A DNA stretch of 64,000 bases from VFKI01 sp964647825. GTDB lineage: Bacteria > Pseudomonadota > Gammaproteobacteria > DSM-16500. How positions within the stretch are numbered: the first letter of the stretch is position 1; the number at the start of each line of letters is the position of its first letter. The stretch lies in assembly GCA_964647825.1 (NCBI GenBank), contig CAZYJL010000007.1:43268-107267 (forward strand). The letters run 5' to 3'. This document shows positions 36,345 to 45,282 of this stretch, in pieces. Position numbers and translations under genes: made by a program. The notes beneath the pieces are model-generated. The model ran no database searches and had not been told where the DNA came from. It was given only the letters and a program-made list of their open reading frames with translations.

Positions 36345-38632
36345 TTAAGATCATTATCAGACTTATCTTCACCGCTTGCATCCTGACTATTGGCGGCATG
36401 TTTTATTTTCTGACACTCACAACCACTGGTTTAAAAACTGAGCTCGCTATTCTAAATTATTTTCTTCCACAAAAATTACTGATCTCACACATCGAAGGCA
36501 GCTTGTTTTATCATTTTACTTTAAAAAATATTACTTATCGCGATACACAAACCGGCATCGATCTCAACGTTGACGCATTCACTGTCCGCTGGCAACCAAA
36601 ATATTTATTAGGCGGCAAATTATTTATCACCGATCTCATCCTACAAAATGGTTATCTCATCATTCATCCCAACTCAAAAAATACCAATAAAAATTCAAAT
36701 ACAAATATAAATTTTCACCAGCTGACCCAAACCATAAAATCAATCCAGCATCACGTGGTTATTAAAAAATTATCACTGACGCCGCTACAAATTACTTTTC
36801 AACAAACTATATTAAAAATATCTGGCGCCCTGACCGATCAATGGCAATTCACTTGGCAAGGCACTATTCCATCGCTAACTGCATTTTCGCAACGCGCAAC
36901 AGGCAAGCTTGTCACAAGCGGCAGTATTCAAGGTGCATTGCTCACGCCAACAATTAAAATAACGCTCGCGGGCAATTCGTTACAATTTGATCAACAAAAA
37001 ATTAAAAAAATTCACACAAACGCACAGCTACTATTACAACCCAATCAAAATTCATCACTTTCCATTGAAACTGAAAAAATTAAAATTAATAATTTTACAT
37101 TAAATAAATTAGCAGCGCGTTTAACCAGTCGATATCATGTTGCAAAAAATAAAATATTTTTCACAACACAATTAACACTACAGCAACCGCATAAAAACAA
37201 TATTATTTTTCTATCTACCATCCTATTTGATACGCACAAATCACAAAAACCTATAAAAATACAAGGTAATTTATCAACGCATTTTTCACTGAGTGATTTA
37301 CCGTTACCCACTATAGACTTTATTAAACAGCTGCGTGGCCAGCTCACGTTGACTAGTCAATTAACCGGTACATTGACACACCCTATTTTCACACACCACA
37401 TTCAACTCACGGAAGGCGCGCTACAATTACCACTGACTGGCACACGATTTAATGCAATTCGTCTAAATGCAACGATCAATTCGACTTATCAATGCCAATT
37501 TTCTGGGACGTTTACGGCAGGATCTGGCCTTGCCTCACTTAATGGAACATTTGACCCGCAACAGTCTGGCTATCCATTTACGCTGCAATTAAAAGGTGAG
37601 CACTTACAAAGTGTACAATTACCTTTTTATTCAGCCGTCCTTTCACCTGACCTAACATTGCGTTATGCTGATAACCTACTTACTTTGACTGGAAATTTGC
37701 GCATACCAACCGCCAGCATTCAACAAGCTGAAACCAGTCACTCGACTATTACTTTAACCAATGATGTGGTCTTTGCAGACCCAAAAAAATCAAACACAAC
37801 ACTTCCTTTTCGTACCGCGCTACAATTAAACGTCCAACTTGGCAATACAATTACCGTCAACATGCAAGGTCTAAAAACAAAATTAGGCGGCCAATTACAT
37901 ATTCAACAAGTCCCTAACGGCGCGATCACTGCGATCGGTGAATTATTTACCCATCAAGGCAATTATCGTGCGTACGGCCAAACACTGACAATTCAAACGG
38001 GTCGTTTGATTTATACCGGTGGATTAATCACAGATCCCGGACTGAATATTAAAGCAATAAAGAAAATACGTAGTGTTGCAATGACAAGCAGCAACTCAAG
38101 TTTCACCGGCTCAACTGGATTATCGTCTGTCTATGACGGCGCAAAAGATATCATCGTCGGCGTGCGCGTGACTGGCACACTCAATGCGCCTCAAGTCACT
38201 TTGTTTTCAGAACCCAGCATGTCACAAGCCAACATTATGTCATATCTCGTTTTTGGCTACCCACAATCTGGTATTTCTAGTCACCAAGCGGGCACTTTAT
38301 TCACGTTATTATCCAGCGTCGGACCAACTGGTAAATTATCGGGTATTTCTTCCATACAAGATGGTTTGGCGCAAAAATTAGGATTGAATGAGATCGGATT
38401 AGAATCCACACAAGTGTTTAACCCTACCTCGAATGGCACTGTTTCTACCACAACACTCACCATGGGACGACAACTTGCACCAAAATTATCACTCCACTAT
38501 AGCGTTGGATTATTTTATCCTGTCTCCATTCTGAATTTACGTTATAAACTGAGTCAACGATGGACGCTACAATCCGAAAATTCGACTATTGATAATGGCG
38601 CTGATTTATTATTTAGTATTGAAAAAGATTAA
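36341..38632 (+). CDS. tamB: TamB, translocation and assembly module subunit (short form)
   Basis: The protein starts with TTG overlapping the tamA stop (TTGA). It has an N-terminal membrane anchor (about 5-27), a long region of repeated beta-strands forming the lipid-conducting groove, and the conserved DUF490 C-terminus with L-G-G-Q-L-H-I near 525, Y-R-A-Y-G-Q-T-L-T-I-Q-T-G-R-L near 545, S-Y-L-V-F-G-Y-P near 630 and Y-S-V-G-L-F-Y-P. At 763 residues it is far shorter than E. coli TamB (1259), meaning a shorter periplasmic bridge. Pairing with tamA makes the call firm. Confidence 0.9.
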   Translation: MIKIIIRLIFTACILTIGGMFYFLTLTTTGLKTELAILNYFLPQKLLISHIEGSLFYHFTLKNITYRDTQTGIDLNVDAFTVRWQPKYLLGGKLFITDLILQNGYLIIHPNSKNTNKNSNTNINFHQLTQTIKSIQHHVVIKKLSLTPLQITFQQTILKISGALTDQWQFTWQGTIPSLTAFSQRATGKLVTSGSIQGALLTPTIKITLAGNSLQFDQQKIKKIHTNAQLLLQPNQNSSLSIETEKIKINNFTLNKLAARLTSRYHVAKNKIFFTTQLTLQQPHKNNIIFLSTILFDTHKSQKPIKIQGNLSTHFSLSDLPLPTIDFIKQLRGQLTLTSQLTGTLTHPIFTHHIQLTEGALQLPLTGTRFNAIRLNATINSTYQCQFSGTFTAGSGLASLNGTFDPQQSGYPFTLQLKGEHLQSVQLPFYSAVLSPDLTLRYADNLLTLTGNLRIPTASIQQAETSHSTITLTNDVVFADPKKSNTTLPFRTALQLNVQLGNTITVNMQGLKTKLGGQLHIQQVPNGAITAIGELFTHQGNYRAYGQTLTIQTGRLIYTGGLITDPGLNIKAIKKIRSVAMTSSNSSFTGSTGLSSVYDGAKDIIVGVRVTGTLNAPQVTLFSEPSMSQANIMSYLVFGYPQSGISSHQAGTLFTLLSSVGPTGKLSGISSIQDGLAQKLGLNEIGLESTQVFNPTSNGTVSTTTLTMGRQLAPKLSLHYSVGLFYPVSILNLRYKLSQRWTLQSENSTIDNGADLLFSIEKD

Positions 38633-38699
38633 AATGAAATAGGATTGTAACGACGCAGATGGTCAGGATTTAAATTAATTTTTAAGGGAGTGCGCCTCA

Positions 38700-38945
38700 A
38701 TGAAACTCAAAAATTTCATCTTCATTACTGGCATTTTTTGCTGCAGTCAAGCTATCACGGCATTCGCTGCAGACCAAGCGGTAAAAGAATATACTGTACC
38801 GCCTGCCGCTGAATCTGTGCCGACGCCCGATACTATCCCTTCCCTCACAGAAGAACCAGCAAAGATAGCGCCAGCTAAACCGTTACAAGCTGCGCCAACA
38901 ACTATACCGACAGAGACTCCACCACAAGCACCTGCAGCCACGTAA
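38700..38945 (+). CDS. Small secreted proline/alanine-rich protein
   Basis: The 81-residue protein has a clear signal peptide (M-K-L-K-N-F-I-F-I-T to A-F-A-A, about 1-24) and a low-complexity mature part rich in Pro, Ala, Thr and Glu. AAGGGAG lies 11 bases before the ATG. No domain is recognisable; the composition suggests a periplasmic linker-like or surface peptide. A degenerate mobile repeat starts just after its stop. Confidence 0.6.
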   Translation: MKLKNFIFITGIFCCSQAITAFAADQAVKEYTVPPAAESVPTPDTIPSLTEEPAKIAPAKPLQAAPTTIPTETPPQAPAAT

Positions 38946-38957
38946 GATTCAGGTAGT

Positions 38958-39055
38958 CCGTGTTTTTTAGCTTGACTGACCGCCATCGCCCAACAGCAGA
39001 CGACATGTTACCAATGGAAATGCGCTTCATGCATCATAAAAAGGCGCTGCTTCGA
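38958..39055 (+). repeat. MITE-like element, partial copy C
   Basis: The left half of the palindromic element is recognisable: GTGTTTTTTAGCTTGACTGA then CCGCCATCGCCCAACAGCAG and GCGCTTCATGCATCATAAAA. The right half and right inverted end are missing or too diverged to see, so it is a decayed copy. Confidence 0.6.
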
Positions 39056-39140
39056 TAAAACAATGTCTCTGCGGAACCCGAGTGAGGCAGTCAAACAGCA
39101 GCAAAATAACTTACCTTATCCATCGAAGAAAAAAAGTATC

Positions 39141-39178
39141 AATAAAAGAACAATAGTTGTTTATATTGTTCTTTTATT
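39141..39178 (+). terminator. Long AT-rich stem-loop before the 529-residue ORF
   Basis: AATAAAAGAACAAT (39141-39154) pairs perfectly with ATTGTTCTTTTATT (39165-39178) around a ten-base loop. It may terminate the small secreted protein transcript in both directions, although the stem is AT-rich. The next gene is best started after it, at 39226. Confidence 0.55.
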
Positions 39179-39225
39179 TTACTATTCTGCAGATAAATTA
39201 TTTAATAATTGGAAATTTCGCTTCT

Positions 39226-40746
39226 ATGCTCTCCAAACACTTCTCTTTCTTAATAACCGGTATTTTTTGTTTATTTTCAATTACTAGCTTCGCAGCAACC
39301 ACTCAGTCACCGGAAGACTATATTACTAGCCAACAAATCATCCGCATCTATATCGAAAATGCAGCGGGTTATGGGGATCAAGCAGCCAGTATGAATGCGA
39401 TGGCACATATCAGAAAATTAGGCTTTCGTGGTCGCTTTGAAGTGATTTATCCAAATGATGTATTAACGAAAAAGAAAGTTGTCACTTTATTTGGTTTGCC
39501 TACGGATATACCGGGTGATTATATCGATACAGAAAAAAATAATCGTTTTATTAATTCCGCAGAACAAATTATCCGCATCCAGCAAAATCAATTACCACCT
39601 ATCTCCCTCGCGATCAATGGTGGCATGGGACCTCCCCCTTGCTTATTTGATATCGATTGTGGTCCAGCCAAAAATAATAGCTTAGCTTTTCTCGGGGCTG
39701 ACAATTTACTCGTCATTGGCCCATTCACCCATTACCCCTCTTATGTTTATTTTAAAAATAATCCGACACAAGGGATTGTTTTACCAAACAGCGATGCAGC
39801 AACAAAATTTTTCACTTCTGATTCACCTTCTTTAACAAAAATCAGAGAGTTTCTAAATCATGACACGAAGGGTCAAGCATTACTCAAACAAAAACCTGCA
39901 CTCGCAACATTGATTAAAGAAATTACCAATCAAAAAATTAATTTTTTACCTGTTTATGGTTTCTCAATTCAAGATCCTAGTCGCTATCCAGAAGAAAATA
40001 ATATCAATGCTTATCATAAATTATTAGAAATTATTGCCGGTGCACGTTACGCACAATTACACGGTGACGGCGATGCTGCAAATCCTTTAATTATTACTGC
40101 CTTTTATGATTACACAGTAGAAGCGATGCAATTTAAACAATTACTGCATTCACCACAATGGGGAAAGTACGAAACACCTTATGCAAGTGCCGAGAGAGAA
40201 ATTATTAAAAATTTAGCATTAGATAAAATTCTCTCTTTTGCAGATATTGCGGATCCAAATACAGTCAATAAAATTCAATCACTCAAGCCAAATGAAATTT
40301 TATTACTCTGGCTTGGGCCTCTACCCAAAAATGTCTTTGATGGTTTATATAATCACACTGATACCAATGTTTGGCCTGCTATACGAGAAGGTGCGAGCTC
40401 ACTCAATAGCCAACTCTTAACGGGTAAACCCCATTTTCGCTGTGCGAGCAACAGAAGCCGCGGATTACAAGGGAGACTGAATTGGGAAATTGGTTACGAT
40501 CTTATACAAGATTTGACTTTTAAAGACCGCCTAATGCATTTTTACGATCACTTTTGTGTTGATGATGATGCTAGCGCATGGACAACAAATCATGAAATCT
40601 ATATTGAGCTCGGTAAACTGATTATTGATTCACTTCATACAAACTCACCTATTGCAGCGTATTTCACCCAACTTAAAGCAGAAGCTCTAAAACCAGAGAA
40701 CGATAAAGTCCGTTATGATATCGAGCAGATGTTGCTACTGATGTAA
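39226..40746 (+). CDS. Unknown secreted protein
   Basis: I do not recognise this 506-residue protein. From ATG 39226 it begins with a good signal peptide (S-F-L-I-T-G-I-F-C-L-F to S-F-A-A). The first mature block, R-I-Y-I-E-N-A-A-G-Y-G-D-Q-A-A-S-M-N-A-M followed by L-G-F-R-G-R-F-E-V-I-Y-P-N-D, resembles a nucleotide-sugar-binding Rossmann start, but the rest does not give a named fold. Later cysteines (P-P-P-C-L-F-D-I-D-C-G) suggest a disulfide. The longer frame from 39157 would begin inside the hairpin. A role outside the cytoplasm is likely; nothing more can be said. Confidence 0.7.
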   Translation: MLSKHFSFLITGIFCLFSITSFAATTQSPEDYITSQQIIRIYIENAAGYGDQAASMNAMAHIRKLGFRGRFEVIYPNDVLTKKKVVTLFGLPTDIPGDYIDTEKNNRFINSAEQIIRIQQNQLPPISLAINGGMGPPPCLFDIDCGPAKNNSLAFLGADNLLVIGPFTHYPSYVYFKNNPTQGIVLPNSDAATKFFTSDSPSLTKIREFLNHDTKGQALLKQKPALATLIKEITNQKINFLPVYGFSIQDPSRYPEENNINAYHKLLEIIAGARYAQLHGDGDAANPLIITAFYDYTVEAMQFKQLLHSPQWGKYETPYASAEREIIKNLALDKILSFADIADPNTVNKIQSLKPNEILLLWLGPLPKNVFDGLYNHTDTNVWPAIREGASSLNSQLLTGKPHFRCASNRSRGLQGRLNWEIGYDLIQDLTFKDRLMHFYDHFCVDDDASAWTTNHEIYIELGKLIIDSLHTNSPIAAYFTQLKAEALKPENDKVRYDIEQMLLLM

Positions 40747-40876
40747 CATGCATCTGGCTAAAAAAATCAAAAAAATAAAAAACTTAAGATTTCATTAAGG
40801 ATTATATGGTATTTTCACGCTCTGAATTATCACTATCAACTATACATTCTTGTATAATTTCAATAGAGTGCCGATC

Positions 40877-41664
40877 ATGAAAAAAATTATCACTTGTAAA
40901 AGTACGCATGATTTACTATTACCAAATTTCCATAATGTTAGAAAAACAATTAGTGAATTAAAAGCAAAAAAATATTATGCATAAGTGATACTACAGATTT
41001 AATTGTAGAAGATAAAGAAACACACTCAATTGCATTTCATCTTGCATCACAATGTGAAGAAAAATATTCATTACAATCTATCTTGGAAATAACGCAAAGT
41101 GATATTCACGAATTCATCTATAACTCTCCAACATATAATTTTGGCGCACATCTTCCTAACAACATAAATGAACCAAGAAGAGAATATGAAACAATAGATA
41201 ATGCGCAATTCAAGAAAACTGATGTCCCTACTGATGCTATTCATTACAATCAAAAAACTTCAATCTCTGAAATGCTAAGCTATATAACAAATTATAGTCC
41301 TATTTTCTCAAAAGCAATTTACCCAACAAAACTTGCTATCAAAGATTACGAAAGGGGTTCTATCAATACTTACCAAATAAAAAAAGCTAAACAAGAAGCG
41401 TTATTTAACTTACGCAATATTGTTAGTGATAACGTGCTAACCAAAAAAGGAGATTCCACTAGTTACCAAGTCACTCATAAATACCTAAAAATGCTACAAG
41501 AATACAATCCAACAGCGTTTGAAGATATTTCAGATTTCATTATAGATGAAGAAAGAAGTGAGTTTTTGAGTAACTTTCAAAAAAAAGAAGGCGTCTCACC
41601 ATGCAGGAGAAAAATTATTATGCCTATATTCTTGCAAATAAAAAGAATGGCACATTATATTTAG
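40877..41664 (+). pseudogene. Unknown gene broken by a frameshift in an A7 run
   Basis: The first frame (40877-40984) gives M-K-K-I-I-T-C-K-S-T-H-D-L-L-L-P and stops after 35 codons, right after a run of seven A at 40966-40972. One extra A would join it to the second frame, which is open from about 40973 to 41664 and continues as I-S-D-T-T-D-L-I-V-E-D-K-E. The joined product would be about 262 residues, unrecognised. The annotated-looking start at 41083 is only a TTG inside this frame. Its 3' end overlaps the GIY-YIG gene by 64 bases, so the tail may also be altered. Transcript slippage at the A7 could restore the frame. Confidence 0.6.
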
Positions 41665-41897
41665 GAGTGACATCAGATCTGCTTAGGCGTATTGATGAGC
41701 ATAAAACAAAATTACACAAAGGATTCACCTCGAAATATAATGTAAATCAGCTGGTTTATTATGAAGAATTTGGTGATATTGATGTTGCTATTCAGCTTGA
41801 AAAACGGTTAAAAGAGTGGCCAAGAAAATGGAAATTAAATCTTATCGAGCAAGAAAACCCTTATTGGCATGATCTGTATAATGAAATAGCTGTTTGA
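41601..41897 (+). CDS. GIY-YIG domain protein (UPF0213/YhbQ-like)
   Basis: The 98-residue protein is one GIY-YIG nuclease domain: Y-Y-A-Y-I-L-A-N (GIY position), L-Y-L-G-V-T (YIG position), the arginine in L-L-R-R-I-D-E-H-K, and a glutamate in Q-L-E-K-R-L-K-E-W near the end. Stand-alone domains of this size are common in bacteria and their role is mostly unknown, perhaps DNA repair. AGGAG... lies within the ATG region (ATGCAGGAGAAA), and the upstream SD is weak. The gene is followed at once by a dispersed palindrome. Confidence 0.88.
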   Translation: MQEKNYYAYILANKKNGTLYLGVTSDLLRRIDEHKTKLHKGFTSKYNVNQLVYYEEFGDIDVAIQLEKRLKEWPRKWKLNLIEQENPYWHDLYNEIAV

Positions 41898-42030
41898 TTA
41901 AAAGCACTGGATCCCGCGGATAAACCGCGGGATGACAGTGTTAGATGCAAAGACAATATGAAACGAAAGGACAACCTTGGTTTAATGCATTGTGTATAAA
42001 GATATGCACAAAACGCGGTATGGCAGACCA
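41898..42030. repeat. GGATCCCGC palindrome with linked tail, second copy
   Basis: AAAGCACTGGATCCCGCGGA then TAAACCGCGGGATGACAG forms a CCCGCGG/CCGCGGG palindrome at 41911-41933. About 55 bases later the tail ATTGTGTATAAAGATATGCA CAAAAC (near 41989-42014) matches the tail of the copy at 28617-28766. The two segments therefore travel as a composite repeat. Confidence 0.7.
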
Positions 42031-42046
42031 ATTTCGCTATGTGATT

Positions 42047-43471
42047 TTATGGTGACCGACGAAAAGACGGTGAACTTTCCTCTCTAGATGGCGAATGCGA
42101 TGGTGAATGGGTTTTTGCTCGCTCAGCCAGTAAAAGCAAATTATCTTTTTCCCATATTCTAGTAAGGCTAAAATTAAGAAGATTACTTACCTTTGGTGAA
42201 GAAATAACTGACGCGGCATCCTTGCTCACACTGACACTTGACAGTTTCGCAAGTTCTTCCCAAGAGGGTAAATAATATACGTCCCGTTTTCCGTCCTCAC
42301 TTTTCCTCTTTTCACCCATATAAATTTTATCGCCAAAAGGCAAGAGACGCGTAAAATTTTCATTCGATGTAATCAATTTTGCAAGGTCATTGCAATATTC
42401 CTTGGATAATACCATGCGATCGCGTTCGTCTGAGCAACTTGCAAGTGCTTTGAGATAATCCATTAATCTTGGAAGAAAAGCAACATAAGCGACATTTGTT
42501 TCACTACCATAAGTAAATGGAAATGTTGCCAACATATCGCCTGCCGGATGAATACGCAATTCAGGATTATCAAATTGTGAATTGAGTGCGCACACAGCAG
42601 ATATATATTTTAATGAAATCCGCTCACCCACACCTTCAAAATAATGTTTAAATTGCACAGGGGTGGCAGCCCTCGCTTCATTTATATATTTTTCTCGCTC
42701 TAATGGATCGGAAAGTGAAGCCTCAAAATCAGGATGCACGGTTGTAAATATCGTAATGGTATCTAGCGTATAACCAATGCCAACAAGTCCATTTTTTGTG
42801 GGATAAGTAATCGCACTTGGATTCTCAGCATGATCAATTTTTCGAAAATCTTTCGCATACATCGCAGCGACAACCGGAAAACCATGTAACAATCTTGGTA
42901 CACCAAATGCTGGTGGCGTTGGATCCATTAATTTTTCTTCATCTGGACCACTCGCAATTGCTATTTTTTTCAACGCGCCACCCAAACCAATCGCTATAAT
43001 CATTTCATCGTAATATTCATTTACTTCTTTACCTGTCTTATCTCTAAAAGTCGCAATAAACCGACCAGAGAAGTCGTCTTTTCGCGCAGCCATGAATTCT
43101 CTATTGCGTATCAATGGTATAGCTTGTCGCTTCACTTCATCGCATAACGCTTTTTCAAGATCAGAGATACTCATTTGCATGTGCGGATCATCAATGAATT
43201 CTGCTGATCTCAATTGATTATACGATTTTGCTGAAAATACCGCTTTAGCACGAGAAGGGTCTTCTTTTGATAACAAATCTTTTTGTACAGCTGCCGGAAG
43301 TGTTTCAAACGTTTCTTGTTTCAAATAAAGCAACTCTCGCCGCTCACTTGGTGCTTCACGTTTTTCCATTATTTTAATCGAAACATCACCGGCTTTACCG
43401 AATTCCTCATGCAATGCAAGTGCAATTCTCGTGCCGACGGGTCCTGCACCTACGACTAAATAAGTTTTCAA
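42047..43471 (-). CDS. FAD/NAD(P)-binding protein of unknown role, monooxygenase-like
   Basis: The 474-residue protein begins Y-L-V-V-G-A-G-P-V-G-T-R-I-A-L-A-L-H-E, a GxGxxG dinucleotide-binding fold, followed by an E-K-R at the end of strand 2 (I-K-I-M-E-K-R). A later A-G-D-M-L-A-T-F-P-F-T-Y-G-S-E-T-N block resembles the GD motif of flavin monooxygenases. The C-terminus is Ser/Pro-rich. No signal peptide. GGAG precedes the start. It lies 38 bases after an ArnC-like gene on the same strand and is probably co-transcribed. Substrate unknown; a distant likeness to MICAL-type flavoproteins is only an impression. Confidence 0.65.
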   Translation of the reverse strand: MKTYLVVGAGPVGTRIALALHEEFGKAGDVSIKIMEKREAPSERRELLYLKQETFETLPAAVQKDLLSKEDPSRAKAVFSAKSYNQLRSAEFIDDPHMQMSISDLEKALCDEVKRQAIPLIRNREFMAARKDDFSGRFIATFRDKTGKEVNEYYDEMIIAIGLGGALKKIAIASGPDEEKLMDPTPPAFGVPRLLHGFPVVAAMYAKDFRKIDHAENPSAITYPTKNGLVGIGYTLDTITIFTTVHPDFEASLSDPLEREKYINEARAATPVQFKHYFEGVGERISLKYISAVCALNSQFDNPELRIHPAGDMLATFPFTYGSETNVAYVAFLPRLMDYLKALASCSDERDRMVLSKEYCNDLAKLITSNENFTRLLPFGDKIYMGEKRKSEDGKRDVYYLPSWEELAKLSSVSVSKDAASVISSPKVSNLLNFSLTRIWEKDNLLLLAERAKTHSPSHSPSREESSPSFRRSP

Positions 43472-43509
43472 AATAACATTCTCCTTGTTTTATTTAACTA
43501 TTAAAAGTT

Positions 43510-44460
43510 TTACTCTTCTACGTTTTCCAACACACGTCGCACGACAAAACGTGGGCGTTTCCTCACTTCTTGATAAATACGACCAATGTATTCACCCACC
43601 ACGCCTAAGCCTAATAGCACAATCCCTATCAAGAAAAACAAAATAGCAAATAACGTAAAAACACCTTCGACTTCGGGGCCCACAATCAAACGCCGAAGAG
43701 CTAAATAAATCACAAACACAAAACTAAAAAATGACACTAACATCCCAATCAAAGTAAAAACTTGTAAGGGAAAAACAGAAAAACCCGTGATTAAATCAAA
43801 GTTATAACGAATCAAACCATATAACGTATAATTTGAGGTACCAGCAAAACGTGTTTCATGTGCCACGCCCACTTCGGTTGGGTTGCTTGCATAATTTAAT
43901 GCTAATGCCGGAATAAAGGTGGTGGTTTCACCCGTTGCCGCCATCAAGTCAACAATTCGACGACTATAAGCACGCAACATACAGCCTTCGTCTTGCATTT
44001 TTAATTTTGGCATCATTTTAGCGCGTAATTTATTATGCAGATTGGAAACAAATAAACGCCACCAACTATCTTGACGACCTAAGCGATGCGTATTGACCAC
44101 ATCATGCCCTGCTTCCATCGCGGCCACTAACTTTGGGATTTCTTCTGGTGGATTTTGCAAATCCGCATCCATGGTAATGATAATTTGCCCGCGAACCCGC
44201 TCAAAACCAGCCATAATCGCCATATGTTGGCCAAAATTGCCGTTAAACTCGATCACGCGAATTTGTTCTGGACGTCTTTGGTGTAACTCACGCAATATTT
44301 CAGCAGAACGATCGCGGCTACCATCATCGGTTAACAAGACTTCCCACGACTTCCCTAACGTATCTAATGTGCTCGTCAAGCGACGATACAACTCTTCAAG
44401 GTTCGCTTCTTCGTTATAGACAGGAATAACGACACTGATATAGGGATCTGGCACACGCAT
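43510..44460 (-). CDS. ArnC/DPM1-like undecaprenyl-phosphate glycosyltransferase
   Basis: The 316-residue protein has a GT2 domain with V-V-I-P-V-Y-N-E-E near 10-18, D-D-G-S-R-D near 45, the DxD motif in M-D-A-D-L-Q-N-P-P-E-E-I near 95-107, and two C-terminal membrane helices (about 232-255 and 268-292). Blocks such as G-Q-H-M-A-I-M-A-G-F, R-Q-D-S-W and G-C-M-L-R-A-Y-S-R-R-I-V-D match E. coli ArnC closely, which transfers formamido-arabinose to undecaprenyl phosphate. No other arn genes are nearby, so another sugar is possible. Divergent from nth. Confidence 0.85.
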   Translation of the reverse strand: MRVPDPYISVVIPVYNEEANLEELYRRLTSTLDTLGKSWEVLLTDDGSRDRSAEILRELHQRRPEQIRVIEFNGNFGQHMAIMAGFERVRGQIIITMDADLQNPPEEIPKLVAAMEAGHDVVNTHRLGRQDSWWRLFVSNLHNKLRAKMMPKLKMQDEGCMLRAYSRRIVDLMAATGETTTFIPALALNYASNPTEVGVAHETRFAGTSNYTLYGLIRYNFDLITGFSVFPLQVFTLIGMLVSFFSFVFVIYLALRRLIVGPEVEGVFTLFAILFFLIGIVLLGLGVVGEYIGRIYQEVRKRPRFVVRRVLENVEE

Positions 44461-44555
44461 TAACTTATACCTCTAACTCTATGTGATAAAATGTCGCGGG
44501 ATTATACTGCAAAACTTGATGAATCGATATTTTTGAGAAGGTTGCTGGTGACACC

Positions 44556-45200
44556 ATGAATAGTAAAAAAATTATTCAAATTTTCAAGCAATTACATGCA
44601 GCTAATCCACACCCAACGACCGAGCTCATTTGGCACTCCCCTTTTGAACTATTAATCGCTGTTATCTTATCTGCACAAGCAACCGATATTTCTGTTAACC
44701 GTGCCACTGAAAAGCTCTTTGCCATCGCCAATACGCCAGAAAAAATCGTCGCACTCGGTGAAACAGGCTTAAAAAACTATATAAAAACCATAGGTCTTTT
44801 TAACAATAAAGCAAAAAATATTATTGCCACCTGCAAGATTTTAATACAAAAATTTAATAGCACTTGCCCAACCAGCCGCGAAGCACTTGAAGCATTACCC
44901 GGTGTTGGCCGAAAAACGGCAAACGTCATTTTAAATACCTGTTTCGGCGAACCGACGATTGCTGTTGATACACATATTTTTCGTGTCGCTAAACGTATTG
45001 GTTTTGCAACAAAAAGTGACACGACACCACTCGCTGTTGAAAAAAAATTATTGCAGATTATTCCCAAAAAATTTTTACATGATGCACATCACTGGCTAAT
45101 TTTACATGGACGTTATATTTGCAAAGCAAGAAAACCCGAGTGTGAATCATGCATCATCAATAAACTCTGTGAGTTTCCTGAAAAAAATCTAAAAAAATAG
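44556..45200 (+). CDS. nth: Endonuclease III
   Basis: The base-excision repair glycosylase/AP lyase removes oxidised pyrimidines. The helix-hairpin-helix L-P-G-V-G-R-K-T-A-N-V holds the catalytic lysine (about 120), and the catalytic aspartate is in A-V-D-T-H-I-F-R-V. The [4Fe-4S] ligands follow the C-x6-C-x2-C-x5-C pattern (C-K-A-R-K-P-E-C-E-S-C-I-I-N-K-L-C). Length 214 fits E. coli Nth (211). Confidence 0.96.
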   Translation: MNSKKIIQIFKQLHAANPHPTTELIWHSPFELLIAVILSAQATDISVNRATEKLFAIANTPEKIVALGETGLKNYIKTIGLFNNKAKNIIATCKILIQKFNSTCPTSREALEALPGVGRKTANVILNTCFGEPTIAVDTHIFRVAKRIGFATKSDTTPLAVEKKLLQIIPKKFLHDAHHWLILHGRYICKARKPECESCIINKLCEFPEKNLKK

Positions 45201-45253
45201 CAAGGTAATACCCCACTGAGGTATAACATAGCAAGTAAGTATTCAGATATTTT

Positions 45254-45282
45254 ATTTTTTTATTTTTTATTTTTTATTTTTT
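45254..45282. repeat. Heptanucleotide tandem repeat (TTTTTTA)4 over the terC stop codon
   Basis: About four copies of TTTTTTA lie in tandem, and the TAA stop (45267-45269 on the minus strand) of the TerC gene falls inside. The repeat encodes the K-N-K-K end. Copy-number slippage would shift the last residues. Confidence 0.7.

Noticed and set aside
39063..39287. Small plus-strand frame of 74 residues
   Set aside because: It runs through a decayed repeat and the perfect 14-bp stem at 39141-39178, and overlaps the signal peptide of the next gene in another frame.
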